DNA of 64,000 nucleotides, from assembly GCF_009833085.1 (NCBI RefSeq), contig NZ_QRBZ01000023.1:41298-105297 (forward strand). The letters are read 5' to 3'. This DNA is from Nitrosomonas oligotropha. GTDB taxonomy: Bacteria > Pseudomonadota > Gammaproteobacteria > Burkholderiales > Nitrosomonadaceae. Made by a program: the position numbers and the translations under genes. The notes beneath the pieces were generated by a model. That model saw only the letters and a list, made by a program, of their open reading frames with translations, was not told the DNA's origin and searched no databases. Shown here one piece after another: positions 1 to 7,999 of the stretch; the stretch's first letter is position 1; every line of letters starts with the position of its first letter.

Positions 1-199
1 ACAAGATTTTTGGAATTTCCGCATATTCAATCCATATACAGACACTTAAATCGCACTCGTGAGAGAAAGCCGGTTCACTCAATCATGCAGCAGTCATAGT
101 CCGCTGCATCCAAACCGCAGATTCCTTCGTATAGGTTTGTAGAAGCGATCGCTTTCATATCGCTTGAGATAGCTCATCAACCGGAGGAGGGAAAATTTC

Positions 200-499
200 A
201 TGCCGAAGCAAACTATCAAAGTCGTTGCGCACGTCATCGCGCACACAGACAAAATTCCGCAAGTACAAACGATTTTGCAAAAAATCGTCGCGCCCACACG
301 CCAGGAAGCTGGGTGCTTGAGCTACCAGTTATTGCACCATCGTAATAACCCCGCTACATTTTTGTTCATCGAAGAATGGACAGACGAAAATGCCATCGCC
401 GCACACTTCGGCACGCCGCATATTCAGCAAGCGCTGGCAGAAATAACACCCCTGCTGGCTCAGGCACCGGACATCCAGCGATACACCTTACTGGCCTGA
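200..499 (+). CDS. Putative quinol monooxygenase (ABM domain, YgiN-like)
   Basis: A 99-residue protein of the antibiotic-biosynthesis-monooxygenase fold, a small ferredoxin-like dimer that oxidises quinols or aromatics without cofactor. Visible hallmarks are the segment EAGCLSYQLL followed by FLFIEEW, which is the typical ABM core (G-C-x-x-Y then F-x-x-x-E-x-W). The full family length of about 95-105 residues is present. The start is fixed by a strong GGAGGAGG Shine-Dalgarno ending ten bases before the ATG. It is a stand-alone gene upstream of the sigma-factor pair. The substrate cannot be inferred from sequence. Confidence 0.8.
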   Translation: MPKQTIKVVAHVIAHTDKIPQVQTILQKIVAPTRQEAGCLSYQLLHHRNNPATFLFIEEWTDENAIAAHFGTPHIQQALAEITPLLAQAPDIQRYTLLA

Positions 500-745
500 C
501 ATGTCTATTCAGCCAAATGACACTGAGGAGGAACCCGCAATGGCTGCAACCGGGAGATGTGCATATCCCCAGAAAACTGGCGCGCAGCCGGTTTACCACG
601 CCGTATTATCAGCAATTTCTGGTGTGACGGTCATTCGCTGCTTGAACCAGGAAGCGAGGAAAAATCAAACGCGAACGCATCTGATGATATATTTCAGCAC
701 AAGAAATGAACACGGTTAATCATAATGATTAGGGTTTGATCAGCA
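500..745. other. Intergenic stretch ahead of the sigma gene
   Basis: About 245 bp between the monooxygenase and the sigma factor. Short open frames cross it, but none has a ribosome binding site or a recognisable motif. The only clear structure is a perfect palindrome just before the sigma start, listed separately. It may hold the sigma-factor promoter or a decayed gene. Confidence 0.4.
717..731. promoter_or_regulatory. Perfect 7-1-7 palindrome upstream of the sigma gene
   Basis: TAATCATAATGATTA is an exact inverted repeat with a one-base centre, ending 14 bp before the GTG start of the ECF sigma factor. Its position and symmetry suit an operator for a dimeric regulator of the sigma/anti-sigma pair. 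The binding protein is unknown. Confidence 0.4.
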
Positions 746-1354
746 GTGGCAACAAGCGCTACCAACCGCAGTGACTGTAATGCCGACGATGCGCAAATGC
801 ATGCGTGGGTCACCGCTATCGCCGGGCATGACGAACAAGCATTGGCGGAGCTATACGAAGCAACGCTGGCGCGCGTTTATGGCATCGCGCTGCGGATCAC
901 ACGTAATCCGCAAGCGGCGGAAGAAGTGAGTGAGGATGTGTATTGGCAGTTGTGGCGCGAAGCGCCGCGTTTCGATGCGCAGCGCGGCAATGTCATCGCA
1001 TGGCTGTTGACGATCGCGCGCAGCCGGGCATTGGATTACTTGCGCAAGGAAGATCATGCTGAACTTTGCGAGGAACCGGAGCTTCTATTAGCCCATGAGC
1101 CTTCGCACGACGGCGATCCGCAAGATTTGCTGGCGGCTACGCAGCATAATCTGAAATTAAATCAGGCGTTGCAGCAGCTCGAACCGGTACAGCGGCAATT
1201 GGTCGCGATGGCTTTCTTCCGCGGCTTGACGCACGAGGAGATCACCGTTTTCACGGGCATGGCGCTGGGCACGGTGAAGTCGCATATCCGCCGCGCCCTG
1301 AAACAGCTGCACGAGGTGCTGGAAGACGATTTAATCAAAGGCTTTGAACGATGA
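746..1354 (+). CDS. ECF-type sigma-70 family RNA polymerase sigma factor
   Basis: A 202-residue group-4 sigma factor. Region 2 lies at about residues 28-100 (RVYGIALRITRN, then WLLTIARSRALDYLRK, which carries the core-binding and -10 recognition helices). Region 4 lies at about 138-195 (LEPVQRQLVAMAFFRGLTHEE, then GTVKSHIRRALKQL, the -35 helix-turn-helix). There is no region 3, as expected for ECF factors. It probably starts at GTG, and the stop codon overlaps the downstream ATG by four bases (ATGA), indicating translational coupling to the cupin protein. The pairing resembles RpoE/ChrR-type modules that answer oxidative or photo-oxidative stress, but the signal here is inference. Confidence 0.9.
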   Translation: MATSATNRSDCNADDAQMHAWVTAIAGHDEQALAELYEATLARVYGIALRITRNPQAAEEVSEDVYWQLWREAPRFDAQRGNVIAWLLTIARSRALDYLRKEDHAELCEEPELLLAHEPSHDGDPQDLLAATQHNLKLNQALQQLEPVQRQLVAMAFFRGLTHEEITVFTGMALGTVKSHIRRALKQLHEVLEDDLIKGFER

Positions 1355-2193
1355 AAAAACCCTACTCATTAGACCCGGACAATCCGCAAGACGCGGAAAA
1401 AGTCGAATCGGCTTTGCTGGAGGGATTGGCGTCGTTGCAGCCGAGCACACAACAACGCGCAAAAATCCGCACACAGCTTTTTCAGCGCATTCATGCCAGC
1501 ACGGCTGCGGAATCGTCGCGCATCACGGTGCGCAGCGATCAAGGCCAGTGGCGCAAGATCCGCCCCGGCGTGCGCGCCAAAACGCTGGATAAAAACAGCC
1601 GCGCTTTCCTGCTCGATCTCGAGCCCGGCGCCAGCCTGCCGATGCACCGCCATCATGAAGACGAAGAATGCGTAGTATTGCGCGGATCGGCCAGTCTCGG
1701 AGACCTCAGAGTGAGTACCGGCGATTATCATTTGGCCCGCGCGGGCAGCCGGCATGGCAAAATCTCATCGGAAAGCGGCGCGCTGCTGTACTTGCGCGGC
1801 ATACCGGTAGGCCACACTGCGGAAGTCGCACGCGATCTGCTCACCGCGTTCCTGCCCGGCGAAGGCCGCGAATTGATCACCATCCGCGCCACCGAAGGCG
1901 AATGGTCGGACGTAGCGCCCGGCGTCTCCAGCAAACCGTTATACGACGATGGCCATACCCACTCGGCGCTGATCCGCATCGCCGCCGATGCGTGCTGGAC
2001 CACACCGCAACCGTTACTCGCGCACGATGAAGAATGCCTGTTGCTCGAAGGCGATGCATTCTTCGGCGATACGTTGCTGCGCAGCGGCGATTGGCAACTC
2101 GCGCCGGTGGGCTGCGAATCCCGCCCGATCTCGACCGGCAAAGGCGCATTGATCTTCATGCGCGGCGCGTTGGACAACCGGCAATCGCTCTGA
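1351..2193 (+). CDS. Double-cupin ChrR-like partner (putative anti-sigma factor)
   Basis: A 280-residue protein with two consecutive cupin folds, about residues 75-170 and 175-275. The first keeps a metal-binding pattern (MHRHHEDEECVVLRG); the second has degenerate ligands (LLAHDEECLLLEG). ChrR-type anti-sigma factors combine an N-terminal zinc anti-sigma domain with a C-terminal cupin. Here the first 70 residues lack the H-x3-C-x2-C zinc motif, so sigma binding would need a zinc-free version of the domain. Coupling by a 4-bp overlap to the sigma gene is the main reason for calling it the partner. It could instead be a cupin effector co-expressed with the sigma factor. Confidence 0.72.
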   Translation: MKKPYSLDPDNPQDAEKVESALLEGLASLQPSTQQRAKIRTQLFQRIHASTAAESSRITVRSDQGQWRKIRPGVRAKTLDKNSRAFLLDLEPGASLPMHRHHEDEECVVLRGSASLGDLRVSTGDYHLARAGSRHGKISSESGALLYLRGIPVGHTAEVARDLLTAFLPGEGRELITIRATEGEWSDVAPGVSSKPLYDDGHTHSALIRIAADACWTTPQPLLAHDEECLLLEGDAFFGDTLLRSGDWQLAPVGCESRPISTGKGALIFMRGALDNRQSL

Positions 2194-2238
2194 AGACTCC
2201 CGCGCAATAACTTGAAAAACAATCATTGAGATTTATGC

Positions 2239-3132
2239 ATGCGTATCGGTATTGATCTGGGCGGTACAAAAATAGAAGGCGTGGTGCTCGACCGCAGCGG
2301 CAACGAGCTGCTGAGAAAGCGCGTGGACACACGGCAAGCGGAAGGTTATTCCGCCATCCTGCAAACCCTGCGGCAACTCGTCCGCGATCTGGAAGCGGAA
2401 GCCGGTACACGCTGCCCGGTCGGTATCGGCACGCCCGGCGCCATTTCGGCGGTAACCGGCAAGATGAAAAATTCCAATACCGTTTGCCTGAACGATCAAC
2501 CGCTGCTGGAGGATTTGCAGAACATATTGGAACGCCCGTTGCGCATCGCCAACGACGCCAATTGCTTCGCCCTGAGTGAAGCGCTGGACGGCACAGGCAA
2601 AGGTTACGGCGTGGTGTTCGGCGTCATCATGGGCACCGGCGTGGGCGGCGGCATCGTGTTCAACGGGCAATTGCACCCAGGCCGCCAGCACATCGGCGGC
2701 GAATGGGGGCACAATATCCTGGAATGGAATGGGCCGGACTGCTACTGCGGCCAGAAAGGTTGCGTCGAGACCCTGATCTCCGGCCCCGGCCTGGCCGCCG
2801 ATTATCACCGACACGGCGGCAATCGCGCATTCAAAGCCAACGATATCGTAACTTTAGCAGCCCAAGGCGATGCCTTGGCGGAAGCCGCCATGCAACGTTT
2901 CTTCGACCGCTTTGGCCGCGCCCTGGCGATGGTCATCAACATCCTCGACCCCGACGCCATCGTATTGGGCGGCGGACTTTCCAACATCGACCGGCTCTAC
3001 AGCGAAGGCCGAAACCGCGTCGCGCATTACGTGTTCAACGACCAGCTCATCACGCCGATTCTGAAAAACATCCACGGCGACAGCTCCGGCGTACGCGGCG
3101 CGGCGCAATTGTGGCGGTGCGATGAGATTTAA
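2239..3132 (+). CDS. mak: ROK-family fructokinase (Mak-like)
   Basis: A 297-residue sugar kinase of the ROK family that phosphorylates fructose (possibly also mannose or glucose) at the 6-position with ATP in the cytoplasm. The N-terminal phosphate loop GIDLGGTK is at residues 4-11, the catalytic aspartate is D106 in NDANCF, and the ROK zinc site is H158 plus C168, C170 and C175 (CYCGQKGC). The C-terminal HGDSSGVRGAAQLW closely matches what I remember of Escherichia coli Mak, and the length agrees. Close homologues include N-acetylglucosamine and glucokinases, so the substrate is likely but not certain. It lies near the glycogen genes and could feed hexose phosphate into that pathway. Confidence 0.82.
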   Translation: MRIGIDLGGTKIEGVVLDRSGNELLRKRVDTRQAEGYSAILQTLRQLVRDLEAEAGTRCPVGIGTPGAISAVTGKMKNSNTVCLNDQPLLEDLQNILERPLRIANDANCFALSEALDGTGKGYGVVFGVIMGTGVGGGIVFNGQLHPGRQHIGGEWGHNILEWNGPDCYCGQKGCVETLISGPGLAADYHRHGGNRAFKANDIVTLAAQGDALAEAAMQRFFDRFGRALAMVINILDPDAIVLGGGLSNIDRLYSEGRNRVAHYVFNDQLITPILKNIHGDSSGVRGAAQLWRCDEI

Positions 3133-3143
3133 ACAATTATAGG

Positions 3144-3200
3144 GTGGATAAATATTGCTTCATCCACTATAACTAGAGAATCCGGTGGACACCATCCACC
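3144..3200. repeat. Tandem GGTGGA/TCCACC hairpin motifs
   Basis: Two successive inverted repeats use nearly the same arms: GTGGAT/ATCCAC (3144-3149 with 3162-3167) and GGTGGA/TCCACC (3184-3189 with 3195-3200). The arms can pair in alternative combinations. They lie just after the fructokinase stop and may act as a terminator or be a dispersed genomic repeat. The rest of the 260-bp gap up to the AAA_14 gene shows nothing recognisable. Confidence 0.45.
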
Positions 3201-3392
3201 TATAAAACTGGCTTCTGGCAACACGTTTCAGCCGGTGTACGATCCCTCTCAAATTCAATAACCAAACTTGCATAGGTCTCTATGCGTAGCGCCATTATTC
3301 CAGCAGATTAAGATAACTCATTACCCATTAATCGGATTGACATCAGGTTTTTCCCCGACTATTCTGAAGTCTGACTTTGGATTAGCCGGAAC

Positions 3393-4622
3393 ATGGACAA
3401 AAATATCACACGCACTCTCGGTAAAGCGATTTTAGAAGCGAGTTCTCGCTTTAAAGTCATTTTACTAACCGGACCACGTCAGGTTGGCAAAACCACGCTA
3501 TTGCAAGATATCCGGGAACCATCGCGCACTTATATCACGCTGGACGATCTCTCCCTGCGCATGGCCGCGCAGCAAGACCCGGCAAGCTTCATCGACAGAC
3601 TGAATCTTCCGGTTCTGATTGATGAAGTACAGTACGCACCGGACCTGTTTCCTTACATCAAAATGACGGTTGATAAAACCAAACAAAATGGACTGTTTTG
3701 GCTCACAGGATCGCAACAATTCGACATGATGAAGAATGTCACGGAATCGCTGGCGGGACGCGTCGCGCTGCTGCAACTGCAAGGCATTTCATTAGCGGAA
3801 GAACAAGGCCGTAGCGACGATCCGCCATTTCTGCCCGATCTGGTATTACTCAAATCCCGCCAGAAAACCGCAAAACCGCTAACCGTGCCGGAAGCCTATC
3901 ACAAAATATGGCGCGGCTCGTACCCGGACATGGTGGCGCAACGCAACGATCAGCACTGGGAACAATTCTACAGTTCCTATGTTTCCACGTATATCCAGCG
4001 GGATGTGCGGGAGTATCTGAATATCAACGACACAGCCGCTTTTCACAAATTCATGCAAATTGCCGCCGCGCGCACCGGCCAACTCATCAATTATGCGGAT
4101 ATGGCAAGGGATACCGGCGTCAGCGAAGTGACGATTAAAACATGGCTGAATGTTCTGCACGCCTCCGGGATTGTCTACTTACTCCAGCCCTATTTTAACA
4201 ACCGCACCAAACGGCTGGTCAAAACACCCAAACTGTATTTCATGGATACCGGTCTTTGCGCTTATTTGACTGGCTGGTTGAATGCCGATGTTCTGGAGCG
4301 CGGCGCAATGTCAGGCGCGATATTGGAAACCTGGGTTATCACGGAAATCATCAAGTCCTACTTGCATCATAGCCGCAGCCCCCGGATCTATTTCTACCGC
4401 GACAAGGAAAAGCGGGAAATCGATCTGCTTATTGAGGAGAACGGAATACTCTACCCAGTCGAAATCAAAAAAACCGCTGCACTTCACAATATGAAATTTA
4501 AAGGATTTAGCATGCTCGAAAACCTCAACACGCCGGTTGGGCATGGCGGAGTGATCTGTTTTGCGAATACCCTGATACCGGTATCCGATAATGTGGATGC
4601 GATACCGATGGGGTATTTGTGA
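3393..4622 (+). CDS. AAA_14 ATPase with DUF4143 C-terminal domain
   Basis: A 409-residue ATP-binding protein of the widespread but poorly characterised AAA_14/DUF4143 family. Walker A is GPRQVGKTT (residues 27-35) and Walker B is PVLIDEVQ (73-80). The middle carries a winged-helix-like segment, and the C-terminal DUF4143 region has the pattern E-I-D-x-L-I then V-E-I-K (EIDLLI...YPVEIKK), which resembles a PD-(D/E)XK nuclease core. The length is normal for the family. It converges with the TIR operon, with only 109 bp between the stops. Members are often patchily distributed and sit in accessory or defence loci, but no function is established. Confidence 0.88.
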   Translation: MDKNITRTLGKAILEASSRFKVILLTGPRQVGKTTLLQDIREPSRTYITLDDLSLRMAAQQDPASFIDRLNLPVLIDEVQYAPDLFPYIKMTVDKTKQNGLFWLTGSQQFDMMKNVTESLAGRVALLQLQGISLAEEQGRSDDPPFLPDLVLLKSRQKTAKPLTVPEAYHKIWRGSYPDMVAQRNDQHWEQFYSSYVSTYIQRDVREYLNINDTAAFHKFMQIAAARTGQLINYADMARDTGVSEVTIKTWLNVLHASGIVYLLQPYFNNRTKRLVKTPKLYFMDTGLCAYLTGWLNADVLERGAMSGAILETWVITEIIKSYLHHSRSPRIYFYRDKEKREIDLLIEENGILYPVEIKKTAALHNMKFKGFSMLENLNTPVGHGGVICFANTLIPVSDNVDAIPMGYL

Positions 4623-4679
4623 TCAAAACTCCGGTCTATGGCGCTTTGCTTGATTCGCTCCACAGAACCGAAAAACCGG

Positions 4680-4696
4680 CAGGGGCTACGCCCCTG
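4680..4696. terminator. 7-bp stem hairpin between convergent genes
   Basis: CAGGGGC-TAC-GCCCCTG is a perfect inverted repeat with a three-base loop, 35 bp past the stop of the KGGVGR/TIR/FGE gene and 57 bp past the AAA_14 stop. It lacks a T tract, so intrinsic termination would be weak. A short hairpin at this distance is also found beyond the variable region of retroelement-diversified genes. Confidence 0.5.
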
Positions 4697-4731
4697 CACC
4701 CCGCAAAGGGCAAAAGCACAAAGAACAAAGA

Positions 4732-7308
4732 TCAAAAAACCCTGGCGATACGAAAACCCAGGTAGTTGTACGTCCCATCGGTGCTGCCCCTGAAACGGAA
4801 AGCCGATCGCAGGTTCTGTGGAATGTCGAGCCACGAACCGCCCCGAACCACCCGGCGGCTGCAATCGCCACCGTCTTTCTCCAGCCAAACGGAGCCGTCA
4901 TCCGGTGCATTGTGATAATTCTCATGCCAGCAATCCTGCATCCATTCCCAGACATTGCCGTGCATGTCGTATAAGCCGAACGCATTCGGCGCAAACGACC
5001 CAACCGGTAATGTTTTTTCATGTTTCTGGGCAAAATTGGCTTGATCGGGATTAATCGTTTCCCCGGTTTGGAATGGTGCTTGGGTTCCGGCGCGGCAAGC
5101 GTATTCCCATTCCGCTTCGCTCGGCAGACGATACAATTGACCAGTCTGTTCGCTCAACCAGGCACAGTACGCTTGCGCATCGTGCCAAGAAACGTTGATC
5201 ACCGGGCGGTTTTCCCGCCCCCAATCATTATCAGCAGGTGGTTTTCTGCCGGTTGCTTCGCAAAAGCGATCGTATTCAGCAAAAGTGACCGCATAAACGC
5301 CGAGTGCAATAGGTTGTGCAATGGTTACTTCATGTTGCGGCCCTTCACGGGCTAATCGATTGGATTCACTACCGGGCGATCCCATCAAAAAACGGCCTGC
5401 GGGAATGACCGTCAGCAATGGCCCTTCGCCACCGGATTTGAGCTTATCGCGGAAAGTCTTGGAGCTAAAATGCAACCGCAATGAATCCAGAAGCTCGGTC
5501 AATCCAGGATATTTCGCTTGATTTTTCCATCCGGCAAGATCTGCGGCAGCTATTCGGCCAAACCCGTAGGGATATTCTACTGACTCAATCAATACCGGAA
5601 ACAAAATGTCTTTGCGTTTGCCGTATTCCGCCTCTTCTAAAACAAAGTCGCTTTCCCTAGAAGCCGAAGACCACAGCACCACTACAGCACGCGCAGCATG
5701 CAGTGCACGTTCGATTTGCTTATGCCACTGCCTGCCTAATGCAGTTTGCCGATCCAGAAATACCGTCCATCCTTGTGCTTCCAATTTTCGTGCAAGCCGT
5801 TCCGCAACGGGAAAGTCTTGGCGGGCATAGGCGATAAAAATATCTATTGTCAGTGTCGAATCGTGTTGCCTCGAAGACATGGATGTAAGTGCTTCATCGT
5901 CTCCAGTAACGTCTAGCACACGCCGCAGCACGGGATAAATTTGCTCCTCATGCCAATTTTGCGGATCAAGAAAAATCGCATTAAAATCCGCCAGACGGGT
6001 TCTGGCAAATACATAATTTGCATCGGACAACACGATTGGAATAATCGTTTTTGGTTTAGCGCTTCTTAAGCTAAAGCGCAGTAATTGCTCGATCTCAAGC
6101 TGTTGCGCCGAGGTATTGTAGTAGGCCTGACCAATTACCACGATGTATGCATCCGCTGATTCAGCTTCGGACAAAAACGCCTTATCCAGATCGACCGAAT
6201 CAGATTCTTTCGGAAATCCTAACACCTCAATATCTTTGCCACCCATCTTGCGCAGCGATTCGACAAGCTGCCGAACCGTATCCGCATATTCTTGTAGATA
6301 GGAGATATATACTTTTGCAACTTTTCCAGCCTTTTTTTGCAAATTCTTTGCAACGGAACGAGCGGCATGAATATATTCTTCCCGGCTGGAAACCAGTAAA
6401 TCCACATTCGCAAATTTTTGCAGTATTAATGCTGCAATCGTCTCACACGCATAACCGGCCGCTTGACTGGATGTCCGTGTACCGCTGCTACCCGCCGCTT
6501 CGTGCACTGCTGCAAGGTCTTCGCCGAACGTCCAGCGCGGCACATAAGGAATCGTTAATAAATCGATCAGTTTCAATGGATCAATACCCTGTGGCATCCA
6601 ATTTTCCAGAAAGGGCGTTAATTCTTTTTTGAAACGTTCCCGCCATTGTTGAGCACGATCGTATTCTTCGCGCTGTTCAAAGCGTGCCGGGATTGGCAAA
6701 GGTAAAAGCGCGGGACGATCCAGCGGCAGTTGTCTTCTTGCATTCATGGCTCGCGTAACAACATCGGCACAGCCTTTTAAACTTTGCTCGTTTGCTGTAA
6801 ACATAAAAGCAAGAATGTCCGGCAGTTGCGCTGTTGTTAGGCCGCTAAAATCAGTCACGCCAGTACGGCTATCGACAAGCACCACATCAAACGACTCTAA
6901 CCAGCTAGACCTCAGCGTTTCCAAGTGTTCACCAAGATTGTGGGCACTATACAATTCATCCCAATTGAGTTTCTGCACGATCGCCGTGTAATCGGCACCG
7001 TTTGACGATGCGGCTGGCATGATCTCTAAATGCCCGATAATATCGGGCAACTCTACCGCGCTTGTGTAAGCGCTCAGAGATTGCGGTTTATCCTGCCGGC
7101 AATCTTCCAGAAAATCCAGAACACCGGCTTTCATTTCTGCGGTGTACGGTGGTGCAAAGTAGTGATTCAAACCGGGCGCCTCGATATCCCAATCGACGAC
7201 CAATACCCGAGCACCCCATTGCGCCAAAATAACAGCCACATTGGCCAGTGCAAAACTCCTGCCGACACCGCCTTTGTACGAATAAAAGGTAACAACATTC
7301 CCTGCCAT
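4732..7308 (-). CDS. KGGVGR-type P-loop ATPase / TIR / FGE-fold fusion protein
   Basis: An 858-residue multidomain protein. Residues 1-300 form a MinD/ParA-like ATPase whose P-loop reads KGGVGR (12-17), with Arg where the family usually has Lys-Thr. Residues 331-470 look like a degenerate TIR or flavodoxin-like domain (KVYISYLQEYAD). Residues 487-615 are a typical TIR domain (IDIFIAYARQDF, TVFLDRQ) with candidate catalytic Glu559 at the S-x-F-x-x-x-E position. Residues 628-858 are a formylglycine-generating-enzyme/C-type-lectin fold (MGSPGSE, LPSEAEWEYACRAG, GLYDMHGNVWEW, RGGSW, GFRIARV). The FGE catalytic cysteine pair is absent, so this domain more likely binds a ligand. It starts one base after the upstream TIR gene. 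The architecture suggests a conflict system with an NTPase switch, a TIR NADase effector and a sensor. Confidence 0.9.
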   Translation of the reverse strand: MAGNVVTFYSYKGGVGRSFALANVAVILAQWGARVLVVDWDIEAPGLNHYFAPPYTAEMKAGVLDFLEDCRQDKPQSLSAYTSAVELPDIIGHLEIMPAASSNGADYTAIVQKLNWDELYSAHNLGEHLETLRSSWLESFDVVLVDSRTGVTDFSGLTTAQLPDILAFMFTANEQSLKGCADVVTRAMNARRQLPLDRPALLPLPIPARFEQREEYDRAQQWRERFKKELTPFLENWMPQGIDPLKLIDLLTIPYVPRWTFGEDLAAVHEAAGSSGTRTSSQAAGYACETIAALILQKFANVDLLVSSREEYIHAARSVAKNLQKKAGKVAKVYISYLQEYADTVRQLVESLRKMGGKDIEVLGFPKESDSVDLDKAFLSEAESADAYIVVIGQAYYNTSAQQLEIEQLLRFSLRSAKPKTIIPIVLSDANYVFARTRLADFNAIFLDPQNWHEEQIYPVLRRVLDVTGDDEALTSMSSRQHDSTLTIDIFIAYARQDFPVAERLARKLEAQGWTVFLDRQTALGRQWHKQIERALHAARAVVVLWSSASRESDFVLEEAEYGKRKDILFPVLIESVEYPYGFGRIAAADLAGWKNQAKYPGLTELLDSLRLHFSSKTFRDKLKSGGEGPLLTVIPAGRFLMGSPGSESNRLAREGPQHEVTIAQPIALGVYAVTFAEYDRFCEATGRKPPADNDWGRENRPVINVSWHDAQAYCAWLSEQTGQLYRLPSEAEWEYACRAGTQAPFQTGETINPDQANFAQKHEKTLPVGSFAPNAFGLYDMHGNVWEWMQDCWHENYHNAPDDGSVWLEKDGGDCSRRVVRGGSWLDIPQNLRSAFRFRGSTDGTYNYLGFRIARVF
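4735..4857 (-). other. C-terminal lectin-fold segment with a DGR-variable-region-like pattern
   Basis: This codes for the last 40 or so residues of the FGE-fold domain: V-R-G-G-S-W, then R-S-A-F-R-F-R, then Y-N-Y-L-G-F-R. In proteins diversified by retroelements, the changing residues are interleaved with exactly such fixed W, RSA-R and GFR anchors. The same anchors also occur in ordinary FGE-fold proteins, so the sequence alone does not prove diversification. No reverse transcriptase or template copy is seen in the window. Confidence 0.35.
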
Positions 7309-7309
7309 C

Positions 7310-7897
7310 TCAGATCACCGGACGTTGCATCGTTGTGGGCTCCAGTACCGGCAGTTCAGCAATCGGAAAATCTGCACGCCAGGCTGGAATATCATTCAAC
7401 CTCGCAACCAAATCCTCCGCCACTTGTTTTACCAAATCATCGAATTCCAAATATTTCGGAGTGTTTCTAAAGGCTTCGTCGGGATAGTTCAGCTGTGAAA
7501 AATCCTTCCGGTATTGCACGATTTTCGCTTCTGGATGGAAATAATCGCCATCCGAATAGCGAATTGGATAAACAAGTCCCTGAGTATGATCATCAGTAAA
7601 AAGACCAAGCTGCTTCTGTCGTTCGCGAAAGCTTACCCATTCGGCCATGCACCACGTGGATCGGAAATAATCGGCTGACCAGATACTCAGTAGCAAGCCC
7701 GAAGCTTTTATTTTATTTCTCAGCTCGGCAGGAAAGTTAACGCCGTCAGCCATTTTGAAATCACAGAAGACCTCAACATTTCTGGGTGCGATTTCATTTA
7801 ATCTTAACTGGAGTCGCGGTACCAGATGATTTTTCACCCATCCCCCAATTGTTTCCGTTCTGCGATATGAAACAAAAATGTCAAATTTATAAGTCAT
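7310..7897 (-). CDS. TIR domain protein
   Basis: A 195-residue protein, mostly one TIR domain. It opens with YKFDIFVSYRR (residues 3-13), followed by the box-2-like VEVFCDFKMADG. The S-x-W-C-x-x-E motif gives candidate catalytic Glu86 (STWCMAEW), the residue that makes bacterial TIR domains NAD-cleaving. The C-terminal 60 residues are helical and contain the conserved-looking YPDEAFRNTPKY. It is separated by one base from the KGGVGR/TIR/FGE gene and surely shares its mRNA. It lies on the same strand as glgB, 102 bp downstream of it, behind an AT-rich spacer. Bacterial TIR proteins usually act as abortive-infection effectors; that role here is inference. Confidence 0.88.
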   Translation of the reverse strand: MTYKFDIFVSYRRTETIGGWVKNHLVPRLQLRLNEIAPRNVEVFCDFKMADGVNFPAELRNKIKASGLLLSIWSADYFRSTWCMAEWVSFRERQKQLGLFTDDHTQGLVYPIRYSDGDYFHPEAKIVQYRKDFSQLNYPDEAFRNTPKYLEFDDLVKQVAEDLVARLNDIPAWRADFPIAELPVLEPTTMQRPVI

Positions 7898-7999
7898 CTT
7901 ATATTGAGTGCGATTATTAGGACTAAATATAGCTTTAGTTGCTTCGAATCACCATATATTAAGTTTTAATGTATCTACTTTGGCCGGTAAGAATTGCGT

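Noticed and set aside
501..719. 72-codon frame before the sigma gene
   Set aside because: No ribosome binding site and no family resemblance. It may be decayed sequence, but it cannot be supported as a gene.
4732..5430. Calling the FGE-fold domain an active sulfatase-modifying enzyme
   Set aside because: The catalytic cysteine pair of true formylglycine-generating enzymes is absent, so a binding role is more likely.
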